From: DASWJZ01 sp963720705 | Lineage (GTDB): Bacteria > Pseudomonadota > Alphaproteobacteria > Rhizobiales > Afifellaceae | Assembly: GCA_963720705.1 (NCBI GenBank) | Contig: CAVRGJ010000006.1 | Coordinates: 186,001-250,000, forward strand | DNA: 64,000 bases | Direction: 5' to 3' | Shown here: piece by piece, positions 24,899 to 35,394 of the stretch | Numbering within the stretch: position 1 is the first letter of the stretch | Layout of the letters: every line of letters starts with the position of its first letter | The notes under the pieces: generated by a model | Told to the model about the DNA's origin: nothing | Database searches by the model: none | The model's input: only the letters and a program-made list of their open reading frames with translations | Made by a program: the position numbers and the translations under genes

Positions 24899-26689
24899 TC
24901 AGAAGCCGATCTTCAACCCGAACGCCGCGGCGATGGTCCCCTGGTAGCCGATGACGCCGCGGCTCTGCTCTCCAGTCTCGCCCGACCGGAAAACCGTGAC
25001 GTCGTTGATGCGGCGCTCTGCGGAGACGCCGGCGTAGAAACTCACCGGCAGATTCTCGGGGTGCACCTCGACGCCGAGACGAACTCCGGCGCCCAGACCG
25101 CCGCCCGATCCATCGAGGCCGACCTGCTGATTGTCGTTGGCGGCGCCGCTGATTTCGAAGCGATCCGTGCCGGAAAAACCGAGGCGATCCAGATATATGG
25201 TCGGAGTCGCATAGTACTCGAACTCAAGGGAACCGAGCCGGTAGTCGGGCGTGTAGGCGAATTCCGCCGAGAAGACGGCGCTGACCCGATCGCTCCGAAT
25301 ATCGGTGTCGTAGCTGAACGTCGTCGCAATACTCTGGATATCGCCGGAGAACCCGGTGGTCTGATCGATCCCCGTCCACTGGAAGCCGATCGACGGCGAG
25401 ATTGAGAAACGCGGCGAAAGCGGCAGTTCCGTCCCGACCGAGAACGTCGCTCCGGTCGCGTCCGAATCGAAGGACGCCTGCATGTCGGTCACGGTATTCG
25501 GCGGACCGACCGAGAAACCTGCCGGAGAGGCGCTGCCCGGATCTCCAGTCCCCGGTATCCCGAGCCGGGCCCCGGCCGGGTCAAGCGTGCCGAGCGACTG
25601 CCTGTCGGAGTAGGAGCTGTTGAAGAAACTGAACGCGAAGAAGATTCGGTCGCGCGGCGTAGGAGATTGGTCATCGGCAAAACCGAGCCGGCCGCCCGCT
25701 TCGAACCCGGTCTCGGTTCCGTCGGGTTGATACTGCACCGCGCCAAGGGTCAGCACGCCGCCGACGTCCAGTGCCAGGAAACTGTGCGCCGCGCCGCTGG
25801 CGTGACCGGCTGTTCCGTTGGCAGCGAACTCGAAGTCAATGTTCGGAGGCGGAATCGCGATCTTGTAGCCGACGTTTTCGCCGAACTTGACAACCGGCGC
25901 GCCCGGCAACCCGGACGCGCCAGACGGATAGCTGACCGGCTGCGGCTGGCCCGGCTTGGACGGCGTGAATAGAAAGCCGTGCTTTGGAGGTTCCGGCTGC
26001 TGAGGTTCAGGACAAGGTACGAATTCGATCGCAGAAATTCGCGCCTTTTCGCGGCCGAGAGATTCCAGATACCTCTCGAGCTGCTTTGCTAGCGTCGGTT
26101 CTACCTTCGGCGGAAAGATGTGCCATTGTACGTAAGATGCCTGTTCGTCGAGATACAGAATGAGCGCTTGCTTCCGCTTCTCAAACTCGGCGCGGTCGCA
26201 CGTCGGCAATTCCTCGAAGTCCTCATCGGCTTCCTTGTAGAAGAAACCGAAATCGCCGGGTGTCATGGACTTTATGGCAGAGGTATCGAGCGGGATGATG
26301 GCGCTGTCGGAAAGCTGCGCGCAGGGCTTGTACTCGAGCGCGCGTATTTTGGTAAGTTCGGCACGAAGGATTGCTGCCGCGGCCCGCAACGACGAAGTGA
26401 TTGAGGCGGCAGCCGGACCGGTACCGGAGGAGCGTTCCAAGGTCTGAGCGATTTGCTCGAGGTCAAGCGTGCTGGCCTTCGTTTGCGCAAAATAGAGCGG
26501 GTCGCAGGAATTCTGCGCTTTGGAGAGGTTTTTCTCCGACTGCTCGACGAGAAGCCGCTCTAATGCGATCAGGTGCTCCACCGACCGAGGATCTGAAAAT
26601 GTCTCCGGCTTCTGCGCGTTCGCAGCCGAGCCAGCCAGCAATCCGAAGACTGCGACAAGCAGCGACACGAACCGAACGACAGACTGCAC
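24899..26689 (-). CDS. Unrecognised exported protein with a C-terminal outer-membrane barrel-like region
   Basis: I do not recognise this protein of about 596 residues. It begins with a signal peptide (hydrophobic VSLLVAVFGLLAGSAANA, cleavage before QKPE). Residues about 25-200 are helical and charged and contain four cysteines (SCDPLYF, YKPCAQL, LPTCDRA, EFVPCPEP). A Pro-rich linker (PEPQQPEPPKHG) follows. From about 230 to the end the sequence is Gly/aromatic-rich with alternating strands and ends FGLKIGF with a terminal Phe, as in outer-membrane barrels. The start taken is GTG at 26689, preceded by a G-rich run; upstream in-frame sequence is not protein-like. It is divergent from a LuxR-type regulator, which may control it. 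A surface receptor or export role is only a guess. Confidence 0.65.
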   Translation of the reverse strand: MQSVVRFVSLLVAVFGLLAGSAANAQKPETFSDPRSVEHLIALERLLVEQSEKNLSKAQNSCDPLYFAQTKASTLDLEQIAQTLERSSGTGPAAASITSSLRAAAAILRAELTKIRALEYKPCAQLSDSAIIPLDTSAIKSMTPGDFGFFYKEADEDFEELPTCDRAEFEKRKQALILYLDEQASYVQWHIFPPKVEPTLAKQLERYLESLGREKARISAIEFVPCPEPQQPEPPKHGFLFTPSKPGQPQPVSYPSGASGLPGAPVVKFGENVGYKIAIPPPNIDFEFAANGTAGHASGAAHSFLALDVGGVLTLGAVQYQPDGTETGFEAGGRLGFADDQSPTPRDRIFFAFSFFNSSYSDRQSLGTLDPAGARLGIPGTGDPGSASPAGFSVGPPNTVTDMQASFDSDATGATFSVGTELPLSPRFSISPSIGFQWTGIDQTTGFSGDIQSIATTFSYDTDIRSDRVSAVFSAEFAYTPDYRLGSLEFEYYATPTIYLDRLGFSGTDRFEISGAANDNQQVGLDGSGGGLGAGVRLGVEVHPENLPVSFYAGVSAERRINDVTVFRSGETGEQSRGVIGYQGTIAAAFGLKIGF

Positions 26690-26958
26690 GGCGCCCCCAC
26701 CGCACGCAGGCTTCGAGCCGACCAGGCGGCGAACGGAAGTGGTCGCCTGCTTGCTGGTCGCCGGCCTGCGCGGAGCGCCCACGCTAGCGCTCGGTCCGAC
26801 CGTCCGCGTCACCAGTTCTGGTGACGACACCCTCACGCAAATTGATTGAGGCTTCCGTGCAACACGCAGGTGGCGGCTGGACGCAAAGGCGGCACGCGCT
26901 ATGCTCGCTTGGGAGAACGCCGACATCAGCCGGCCCATCGTCTTCTCTTGGAGGAGGG

Positions 26959-28092
26959 ATGGCGGAAAGCGATCTGTTCGAGCAGACGGTGGAGTTGATC
27001 CGTTCAGCGGGTCTAAGCGGCGACGGCTGGTCCGACGCGCTTGTCGCCACGGCGCGCCTGTTCGGCGCCCTCGGCGCCACACTGGAGGTCTTCCAGAAGC
27101 GCTCGTTACGCCTCACCGATTTCCATGTGGCAGGGCTCCCGGAAAAGGCGGAGACCGAATACCTCGACCACTACGCGAAGCACAATCCGCGCGCCGCATT
27201 CGCATTCCATCATCTCTCCGAAACGACGCTCTGCGACTACCAGCTGATCGACGAGAGAGCGATGGATCGCGAGGCCTACTACGCGAAGTATCTGACTTCG
27301 ATCGACCTTCGCTACTTCCTCTCCGGCCAGATCATGAACACGCGCGAGATGCAGGGTGTCATCACAATTCAGCGCTCGCGGCGGCAAGGCCACGTAGAGC
27401 GCCGGGACGTCGATCGCATGCTGCGGCTGCTGCCGCACGTTCAGCAGGCTTATGACGTGGCCACGCGACTGAAGCGCGCCGGCGCGGCGCACCGATCCCT
27501 CAAGGCGACACTCGATTGGATTGCCGATGGCGTCGCGCTCCTTGGCGCTGACGGCCGCGTTCTTCACGCCAACGAAGCGTTCTGGATAATCGCCGGCCGC
27601 GACGACGGCATCCGCGTGGTCAGAAGGCAGATCGAGTTTGCGGCCGCCGACGGACGCAGCCGCTTCGCGCGTGCCTTCGCGGCCGCGGCGCACCTCGACG
27701 CGGCGCATGTCGACGCCACCGACTTCGCCGCTGCGCGCGAAGCACCGGCGCCGCCCTACCTTGTTTCGTTGCGTTGGGCCGCGCAGGCGCCAGTCAAACG
27801 CCGACCGAGCCACGAGACCGCCGCCATACTCTTTGTGCACGACCCGCTGTCGCGCGAGGCGTCATCGGCGCACGCGCTGCGACTGACGTTCGGCCTGACG
27901 GAGGCGGAGGCGGGCCTGGCCAAGGCGCTTCTTTCCGGCCTCTCTCCTGCCGACTACGCGCGCAAACGGTCGCTGAGCCGCAACACCGTCTACACGCATC
28001 TGCGCCGGATCAGGGAGAAGACGCGCTGCGCGCGCCTCCCCGAACTGATCCGCAAGCTCAACGACGCTTATCCGGCCGTCCGCGAGAACTGA
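26959..28092 (+). CDS. LuxR-family transcriptional regulator
   Basis: This 377-residue regulator ends in a LuxR/FixJ helix-turn-helix (about 315-370: LTEAEAGLAKALLSGL, YARKRSLSRNTVYTHLRRI). The middle contains a PAS-like segment (LDWIADGVALLGADGRVLHANEAFW). The N-terminal 180 residues are helical and resemble no autoinducer-binding domain that I recognise. GGAGGAGGG directly precedes the ATG at 26959. It is transcribed divergently from the unknown exported protein, with 269 bases between, the classic arrangement for a regulator and its target. The signal it senses is unknown. Confidence 0.88.
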   Translation: MAESDLFEQTVELIRSAGLSGDGWSDALVATARLFGALGATLEVFQKRSLRLTDFHVAGLPEKAETEYLDHYAKHNPRAAFAFHHLSETTLCDYQLIDERAMDREAYYAKYLTSIDLRYFLSGQIMNTREMQGVITIQRSRRQGHVERRDVDRMLRLLPHVQQAYDVATRLKRAGAAHRSLKATLDWIADGVALLGADGRVLHANEAFWIIAGRDDGIRVVRRQIEFAAADGRSRFARAFAAAAHLDAAHVDATDFAAAREAPAPPYLVSLRWAAQAPVKRRPSHETAAILFVHDPLSREASSAHALRLTFGLTEAEAGLAKALLSGLSPADYARKRSLSRNTVYTHLRRIREKTRCARLPELIRKLNDAYPAVREN

Positions 28093-28107
28093 GGCAACCT
28101 GATATCC

Positions 28108-29325
28108 TCAGCCGCGCAGCAGAGCGTCGCGGCTGAGGCTGAATCCACTTTCGACCCAGCGTGCCTCAAGGTCGCGCAGGCGCTTGCCGATATCGGGCCC
28201 CGGCTGCATTCCGGCGGCGACGAGGTCGCTTCCGCTCAAAGGAAAGACCGGCGGCCGCCAGCTTTCGAGAAAGGCCACTTGGGCGCGGAGCGCGGCGACG
28301 GAATCGGGGTTGCCCGCCCCGCTTTCGCGCGCAAGGGCATGGCGGATGCGGTCCTCCACCCCCTGCCGGCCAACCCGGTAAAGCGTCTGCGCCAAGCGCG
28401 CGTCCGGCATCACCGGGTCGGCCTCCGGTGCATCCGCCCAGGCGTGAAGCCGCGCCGCCTCGGCACGGCTGAGCCTGAGCCGCTCGGCAAGCGCATCGAT
28501 GCGCGCGCGATGCGGCGGTAAGATCGCCTCCAGGCGGAACAGCGCATCGGGTGCCCAGCCCTCCTGGCGCTCGGCCTCCACGACGCGATGGATAGCGTCG
28601 ATTCCCCAGCTCTCCGGGATCACCTTCTGGAGAATCTCGGTGGTGCGCATCCAAAGCAGCGCGCGCGCCGGATCGGGGGCCTTGAGAAGCCGCTTCAACT
28701 CCGCCCATACGCGTTCGGCCGAAAGCGTTGCCAATCCCGACTTGAGCTTGGCGCACGCTTTGAGGGCATCGGGGTCGGGGCGTCCGTGCCCGTACCAGGC
28801 AAAGAAGCGGAAGAAGCGCAGGACGCGGAGATAGTCCTCGCGGATGCGGTCCTCCGCCCTGCCGACAAAGCGCACACGCCCGGCCTTCAGGTCGGCGACG
28901 CCGCCGAGCGGATCGAGCACCGCGCCGGCGACATCGCAGTAGAGCGCATTCATGGTGAAGTCGCGCCGCGCAGCGTCTTCCTTCCAGTCGGTCGTGAAAC
29001 GCACGACGGCATGGCGGCCGTCCGTCTCCACGTCGCGGCGAAGCGTCGTCACCTCGAACGGCTTGCCGTCGACGATCACGGTGACGGTACCGTGCTCGAT
29101 TCCGGTCGGTACGATCTTCATGCCGGCCGCCTCGGCGCGCGCGATCACTTCCGCCGGCACGAAGATCGTCGCAAGGTCGGCATCGTGGACGACGCGGCCG
29201 AGGAGAGCGTCGCGCACCGCGCCGCCGACGATCCGGGTCGCGCGGGACTCTCCGTCGAGCGCAGCAAGGATCGCTGCCACCTGCGGCTCCTTGAGAAGCG
29301 GCCAATCGCCGAGCGCCACGCTCAC
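28108..29325 (-). CDS. cca: CCA tRNA nucleotidyltransferase / poly(A) polymerase family
   Basis: This class II nucleotidyltransferase adds or repairs the 3' CCA of tRNA. The 405-residue product has the catalytic region IVGGAVRDALLGRVVHDADLA with the DxD pair, then FTMNALYCDVAGAVLDPLGG and the RIREDYLRVLRFFRF block that precedes the RNA-binding C-terminal half. The start is GTG at 29325, overlapping the stop of the NUDIX gene as GTGA, so both are coupled. The operon order DUF1285-nudix-cca is common in Rhizobiales. A poly(A) polymerase activity cannot be excluded from sequence alone. Confidence 0.93.
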   Translation of the reverse strand: MSVALGDWPLLKEPQVAAILAALDGESRATRIVGGAVRDALLGRVVHDADLATIFVPAEVIARAEAAGMKIVPTGIEHGTVTVIVDGKPFEVTTLRRDVETDGRHAVVRFTTDWKEDAARRDFTMNALYCDVAGAVLDPLGGVADLKAGRVRFVGRAEDRIREDYLRVLRFFRFFAWYGHGRPDPDALKACAKLKSGLATLSAERVWAELKRLLKAPDPARALLWMRTTEILQKVIPESWGIDAIHRVVEAERQEGWAPDALFRLEAILPPHRARIDALAERLRLSRAEAARLHAWADAPEADPVMPDARLAQTLYRVGRQGVEDRIRHALARESGAGNPDSVAALRAQVAFLESWRPPVFPLSGSDLVAAGMQPGPDIGKRLRDLEARWVESGFSLSRDALLRG

Positions 29326-29972
29326 GCTGCCTCTCCCTTGTCGCCGCCGGCGTAGAGGCGCTCATAGAGCACCCGCACCATTCCCGCCGTGATCCCCCAG
29401 ATGTGGTGGCCTTGATACGGCATCTCGAAGAAGCTGCGCCGCGCCCCCTTCCAAATCCAACTCCCGATCTGATGGTGGGCGGGGTCCATCAGGAAGGAAA
29501 GCGGCACCTCGAAAACTCCGGCGACCTCCTGCGGATTGAGCTTCAGCACAAAGCCGGGACTGACCACCGCGATGACCAGTGCGACATGGTAGCCCGAGCC
29601 CGTCAGATAGTCGGGTCCGCGGCCGACCGTCTCGATAAACTCGGGCCGAAGTCCGATCTCCTCTTCCGCTTCGCGAAGCGCCGCCGCCTCCGGTCCGGCA
29701 TCCTCCGGGTCGATCCGGCCGCCGGGAAAGGCGATCTGGCCCGCATGCGAGCGAAGGCTTTCCGTTCGCTCCGTGAAAAGCAGCGTCGCCTCCGGCTCGC
29801 GATGGATAACGGGTATCAGCACCGCCGCCGGCCGCCGCTCGATGTTCAGGAGGTCGTCGGCGATCTCCGGATTGAAGACATGGTCGCCGACATGCGGCTC
29901 AGGCTCGCGCGAAAGCCGCTCGGCGACGCGGCGGCGAAAATCCTCCGCCGAGAAAGGAAGCGGCTCAACCAC
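29322..29972 (-). CDS. NUDIX CoA pyrophosphatase (NudL-like)
   Basis: This protein of about 216 residues belongs to the NUDIX subfamily that hydrolyses CoA and derivatives. The CoA-type signature LLFTERTESLRSHAGQIAFPGG runs directly into the Nudix box GGRIDPEDAGPEAAALREAEEEIGL; the REAEEE residues bind the metal. I take GTG at 29972 as the start because it overlaps the DUF1285 stop (29965) and gives a normal N-terminus (VEPLPFSAEDFRRR); a TTG 21 bases upstream is an alternative. It is the middle gene of DUF1285-nudix-cca. Confidence 0.88.
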   Translation of the reverse strand: MVEPLPFSAEDFRRRVAERLSREPEPHVGDHVFNPEIADDLLNIERRPAAVLIPVIHREPEATLLFTERTESLRSHAGQIAFPGGRIDPEDAGPEAAALREAEEEIGLRPEFIETVGRGPDYLTGSGYHVALVIAVVSPGFVLKLNPQEVAGVFEVPLSFLMDPAHHQIGSWIWKGARRSFFEMPYQGHHIWGITAGMVRVLYERLYAGGDKGEAA

Positions 29973-30558
29973 GTCCGGAGCCAGGGAAGGCAAAAAACGT
30001 GTCGCCAGACCAAACGCCGAGTTGCCCGGCACGCTCCTCGGCGAGCGCGACGAGCTCGAACGCGACGGCGCGTGTGGCAAGCGCCTCAAGTCTCCCGCGC
30101 ACGGTGAGATAAGGCTTCAGCCCATCGGTCGCCTCTTCTTGCGTGAAGCGCAGCATATGTTCCGCCCCCGCGGCAACGATGTCGCCGACATTGGTGCGGA
30201 AGGTGAGCCGCTGCCCGGCGCCCTCTCCTTCTGCCATGACTTCGACCGCCAAGAACGGCGCGTCCTCGACCGCAATACCGACCTTTTCAACGGGGGTCAC
30301 AAGCACGTGACGGCCGTCCGGCTCACACCTGAGAATCGAGGCAAAGAGACGCACCAGCGCCTCGCGATGAATGGGGCTGCCGCGATAGAACCAGCTCCCG
30401 TCGGAGGCGACGCGAAGATCGATCTCGCCGCAATACGGCGGGTCCCAGCGCTCGACAGGGCGAGTCTTCGCCCGTTTGCCGGCTTCAGCGACGAGCCTCG
30501 CCAACCCCGACGGCAATCCGACCGGGGCTTCGTCTTGATGTTTTCGCTTCTCGACCAT
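29965..30558 (-). CDS. DUF1285 family protein
   Basis: This 197-residue protein matches DUF1285, a family of unknown function found upstream of nudix-cca in alphaproteobacteria. Typical segments are PPYCGEIDLRVASDGSWFY, RGSPIHREALVRLFASIL and DGLKPYLTVRGRLEAL. AAGGGA lies about 8 bases before the ATG at 30558. Structural work on the family suggests a ligand-binding beta-rich fold, but the role is not established. It leads the operon and overlaps the NUDIX start by 8 bases. Confidence 0.88.
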   Translation of the reverse strand: MVEKRKHQDEAPVGLPSGLARLVAEAGKRAKTRPVERWDPPYCGEIDLRVASDGSWFYRGSPIHREALVRLFASILRCEPDGRHVLVTPVEKVGIAVEDAPFLAVEVMAEGEGAGQRLTFRTNVGDIVAAGAEHMLRFTQEEATDGLKPYLTVRGRLEALATRAVAFELVALAEERAGQLGVWSGDTFFAFPGSGRG

Positions 30559-30671
30559 GCGCAATCCCTTGGGAGGCGTTGCTTTACCTATTTTCCTTCC
30601 GCCCGCCGGCTGACACAATTCGGACAGGGTAGCGAATCATCTTCCCAACCCCCAGTTATGGATGCCTCACC

Positions 30672-31676
<1,005 letters not shown>

Positions 31677-31680
31677 CTCT

Positions 31681-32598
31681 ATGCACGACACCCGTCCGGC
31701 AGCCGTCCGCACCCGCGTCGAGACCGCGCGAGCGCTGGCTGCGCGACTGCCCGACCTCCTGGTCGCCGCGCGCCGGATTGCGGCCAACGTTCTCCTCGGC
31801 CTGCACGGCCGCCGGCATCCGGGGCCAGGCGAAACCTTCTGGCAGTTCCGCCCCTACGTCGCCGGCAAATCGGCACGACAGATCGACTGGCGTCGCTCGG
31901 GCCGCGACGATCATCTCTTCATCCGCGAACGCGAATGGGAAGCCTCGCAGACGGTGTGGCTTTGGACCGACCTCTCGCCGTCGATGGACTTCCGCTCGCG
32001 CCTGTCGGAAACCACGAAGCTCGACCGCGCGATGATCCTGATGCTGGCGCTCGCCGACATGCTCGGACGTGGCGGCGAGCGCGTCGGCATCCCCGGGCTT
32101 GCCGAACCGCGCATCGGGCGCGACGCCGCGGAGCGGCTGGCGGAAGCGCTCGCGCATGCGAGCCTCGACGCGGACTGGCCGCGCGTCGACCGCGTCGGCC
32201 GCTCCGCCGATGTCGTGGTGCTCTCCGATTTCCTCGCCGAGGCGGAGGTGACGCGCGAGCGTCTTCGCGCGCTTGCTGGCCGCGGCGCGAGCATGCACAT
32301 CCTGCAGATCCTCGACCCCGCCGAAGAGGCGTTCCCCTATGAGGGCCGCCTGGAATTCCGCGATCCGGAAACCGGCATGACCTGGTTGACCGAGCGCGCC
32401 GGGAGCCTCCGCGACGACTATCGCGCGCGCCTTGAAGCCCACCGCGAACTGATCCGCGGCTTTGCGCGTCAGGGCGCCTCCTCCTTCGCCGTGCATCACA
32501 CCGACCGGCCCGCGGCCGAGGGCCTTCTCTTCCTGCAGGCGCGGCTCACAGGAGGCACAGCGAAAGCCGGGGCATTGATGGAGCGGCCGGCGGCATGA
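31681..32598 (+). CDS. DUF58 domain protein (vWA-like)
   Basis: This 305-residue protein carries the DUF58 signature, RHPGPGETFWQFRPYVAGKSARQIDW with the invariant R-x-IDW, followed by a von Willebrand-like segment (VWLWTDLSPSMDFRS). DUF58 proteins are the standard partners of MoxR ATPases and are thought to be their clients. It has no transmembrane segment and is probably cytoplasmic. The ATG at 31681 follows the moxR stop after 4 bases, and its stop overlaps the DUF4159 start as ATGA, so the operon is tightly coupled. Confidence 0.9.
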   Translation: MHDTRPAAVRTRVETARALAARLPDLLVAARRIAANVLLGLHGRRHPGPGETFWQFRPYVAGKSARQIDWRRSGRDDHLFIREREWEASQTVWLWTDLSPSMDFRSRLSETTKLDRAMILMLALADMLGRGGERVGIPGLAEPRIGRDAAERLAEALAHASLDADWPRVDRVGRSADVVVLSDFLAEAEVTRERLRALAGRGASMHILQILDPAEEAFPYEGRLEFRDPETGMTWLTERAGSLRDDYRARLEAHRELIRGFARQGASSFAVHHTDRPAAEGLLFLQARLTGGTAKAGALMERPAA

Positions 32599-35381
32599 TC
32601 GGCTCGCTCGGCTTCCTGGCTCCATGGATGCTGGTCGCGCTCGCCGCCCTGCCCCTGGTCTGGCTGATCCTGAGGCTGACGCCGCCGCGCCCGCGGCTTG
32701 TCGCCTTCCCGCCGACCCGACTCCTGTTCGAACTGAAAGAACGCGAGCGGACGCCCGCGCGCACGCCCTGGTGGCTGACCCTCATCCGCCTCCTCCTCGT
32801 GGCCTTCGTGATCCTGGCGCTCTCCGAGCCGGTGCTGAGACCCGACGTGAAAATGACGACCGGGTCGGGGCCGCTTCTCGTCGTTCTCGACAATGGCTGG
32901 GACACGGCCCCCGACTTCGCGGCCCGCGTCACCGCCGCCGAGGCGGTGATCGAGGAAGCGAACCGCGACGGCCGCCCCGTCTCTTTCGTCGCCGCTGCCG
33001 AACCGCGCGCGGAGACCCTCGCGGCGGAAACCGCAGACGCCGCCAAGCGCCAGCTCGACGCGATCGTCCCGCGGCCTTACCTGCCGGACCGTCGCGCGTT
33101 GGCGGACAGGCTGAGCGAGGCGTTCGCGCCTGGCTCCGTCGAAGCGGTGTGGGTCGCCGGCGCCCTCGATGACGGCGGTGGCGCCGCTTTCGCGGCGACG
33201 CTTTCGAAGATTGCAGGCGACGGAACCATCCTCCAATCGGCGCGCCCGTTGACCGTCATGCGGCCGCCGGAAAACCGCGCCGACGGCGTTCACGTCCCGA
33301 TCAACCGCTTCGGCGGCAGCGGCGCCGCCCAGGTCGCCGGTTTCGACCAGGAAGGCCGCCGCATCCTCGAGGGCACCGCCGATCTCGACAAAGACGGCAT
33401 TGGCGTTGCCCAGATCGCGCTTCCAGCCGAGATTCGGAACGCGCTCGTCCGCTTCACTGTGACCGGTGAATCGAGCGCCGGCGCTGTGCAGCTTCTCGAC
33501 GGACGTTGGCAACGAAAGGCGATCGGGCTCGTCGCCGGCGAGGGAACCGCCGCGTCGCAGCCGTTGCTTGAACCGCTCACCTACGTTGAACGCGCGCTCG
33601 CGCCGACCTCAGACATCCTTCCCTCCGACGCGCCGAGCACGAGCGAGGCGGTGACCGGGCTGATCGACCGCGGCGCCTCGGTCATCGTCTTAACCGAGAC
33701 AGGCACGCTGGCGCCTGAAACTTCGGACGCGCTTTTGAAATGGGTCGAAAGCGGCGGCACGCTCGTCCGCTTCGCCAGCCCGAATCTCGCCGCGACCACC
33801 GTCGATGCGCTCCTGCCCGTGCGACTCAGACAGGGCGAGCGCGCGCTCGGCGGCTCGCTTTCATGGGAGGAGCCGCAGGCGATAGGAAGCTTCCCGGCGA
33901 ACGGCCCCTTCGCGCATATCACGGTGCCGACAGACGTGCTTGTGAACCGGCAGGTGCTCGCCGACCCCGAAGCGCTGAGGAGTGCCGAAGTGTGGGCGGA
34001 GCTTCGCGACGGCACGCCGCTTGTGACCGCGGCGACGCGCGGCAAGGGGCGCATCGTGCTCTTTCACGTGACCGCCGATCCGCGCTGGTCGAACCTGCCG
34101 CTCTCGGGCGCCTTCGTGGACATGCTGAACGCGATCGTCGACATGGCCGGAACGGTGTCGAAACCGGCGCCCGACCCTGCCGCCGAAGCTGCGGCGACGC
34201 CGAAGGCGGCTGCGCCGTGGCAGCCGATCGACGTGCTCGACGGTTACGGCGATCTTGGTCCGCCGCCGCCCGGCGCCACGCTCGTCGCCGACATCGCCGA
34301 CGCCAGCCCGAGCGCGGAGACGCCGCCCGGCCTCTACGGCCGCAACGGTACTGTGCAGGCGTTGAACGCGGTCGATACGAAATCCGCTCTTGCGCCGCTT
34401 CTCCCGCAATCGATCGGCTGGCGCGGCCGCACCGAGTCGCTTGAGCCGCAACCGTCGACGCCGATCTGGCCCTGGCTGCTCGCCGCCGCGGCAGTGCTTG
34501 CGCTCCTCGACGGACTCGCGGTGCTCCTCCTCTCCGGCCGTCTTACGCGCCGCTTCGCAACCGCCGCCGGCGCGGCGCTTGCCTTCGCACTGCTGCTTCC
34601 TGCCGCTGACCAAGCGCGCGCCCAAGACGACGCGATGGCCAAGGCGCTCGCCGCGACCACGAAGACGCAGCTCGCCTACGTCGAGACCGGCAATTCCGAG
34701 CTCGATGCGACAAGCCTCGCCGGCCTGACCGGGCTCTCGAAATATCTTGCCGATCGCACGGCGCTTGAGCCTGGGGACCCCGCCGCCGTCGACATCGCAA
34801 AGGACGAGCTTTCCTTTTACGCGCTCCTCTATTGGCCGATCGATCCCGATCAGCCGACGCCTTCCGCCGAGACCATGGCGAAGGTCGACACCTTCATGAA
34901 GAACGGCGGCACCATTCTCTTCGACACGCGCGACGCCGGCGGCTTCAGCGCGAGCGGCGCCGACACGCCGGAAGCGCTGAAGCTCCGTGAGATCCTTGCT
35001 TTCGTCGACGTGCCGCCGCTCGAACCGGTACCGCCCGACCACGTCTTGACGAAGGCGTTCTATCTCCTGACGGAATTCCCCGGTCGCTGGGCGAACTCCG
35101 AGCTTTGGGTGGAGAGCCTTACCGACGAGCCCAATGACAAGAATCGCCCCGCGCGCGGCGGCGACGGCGTTTCGCCGATCCTTATCACCGGCAACGACCT
35201 CGCCGCGGCCTGGGCGATCGACGAGAACGGGCTCTGGCTTTACCCCACGGTGCCGTCCGATCCGCGCCAGCGCGAGCTTGCCTTCCGCGCCGGCGTCAAC
35301 ATCGTGATGTATGCGCTGACCGGCAACTACAAAGCCGACCAAGTGCACGTCCCGGCGTTGCTCGAGCGGCTCGGGCAGTGA
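32595..35381 (+). CDS. BatA-like N-terminal and DUF4159 domain membrane protein
   Basis: This 928-residue protein begins with two transmembrane helices in a BatA-like N-terminal domain (FLAPWMLVALAALPLVWLIL; LIRLLLVAFVILALSEPVL), continues with a long presumably periplasmic region, has further hydrophobic segments at about 620-680 (LLAAAAVLALLDGLAVLLL), and ends in a DUF4159 domain (about 700-928, FYALLYWPID, FDTRDAGGF, AGVNIVMYALTGNYKADQ). It is coupled to the DUF58 gene by an ATGA overlap and precedes another membrane protein by 13 bases. The four proteins probably form one MoxR-dependent membrane system of unknown purpose. Confidence 0.88.
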   Translation: MIGSLGFLAPWMLVALAALPLVWLILRLTPPRPRLVAFPPTRLLFELKERERTPARTPWWLTLIRLLLVAFVILALSEPVLRPDVKMTTGSGPLLVVLDNGWDTAPDFAARVTAAEAVIEEANRDGRPVSFVAAAEPRAETLAAETADAAKRQLDAIVPRPYLPDRRALADRLSEAFAPGSVEAVWVAGALDDGGGAAFAATLSKIAGDGTILQSARPLTVMRPPENRADGVHVPINRFGGSGAAQVAGFDQEGRRILEGTADLDKDGIGVAQIALPAEIRNALVRFTVTGESSAGAVQLLDGRWQRKAIGLVAGEGTAASQPLLEPLTYVERALAPTSDILPSDAPSTSEAVTGLIDRGASVIVLTETGTLAPETSDALLKWVESGGTLVRFASPNLAATTVDALLPVRLRQGERALGGSLSWEEPQAIGSFPANGPFAHITVPTDVLVNRQVLADPEALRSAEVWAELRDGTPLVTAATRGKGRIVLFHVTADPRWSNLPLSGAFVDMLNAIVDMAGTVSKPAPDPAAEAAATPKAAAPWQPIDVLDGYGDLGPPPPGATLVADIADASPSAETPPGLYGRNGTVQALNAVDTKSALAPLLPQSIGWRGRTESLEPQPSTPIWPWLLAAAAVLALLDGLAVLLLSGRLTRRFATAAGAALAFALLLPAADQARAQDDAMAKALAATTKTQLAYVETGNSELDATSLAGLTGLSKYLADRTALEPGDPAAVDIAKDELSFYALLYWPIDPDQPTPSAETMAKVDTFMKNGGTILFDTRDAGGFSASGADTPEALKLREILAFVDVPPLEPVPPDHVLTKAFYLLTEFPGRWANSELWVESLTDEPNDKNRPARGGDGVSPILITGNDLAAAWAIDENGLWLYPTVPSDPRQRELAFRAGVNIVMYALTGNYKADQVHVPALLERLGQ

Positions 35382-35394
35382 GGCGGCGGAAGAC

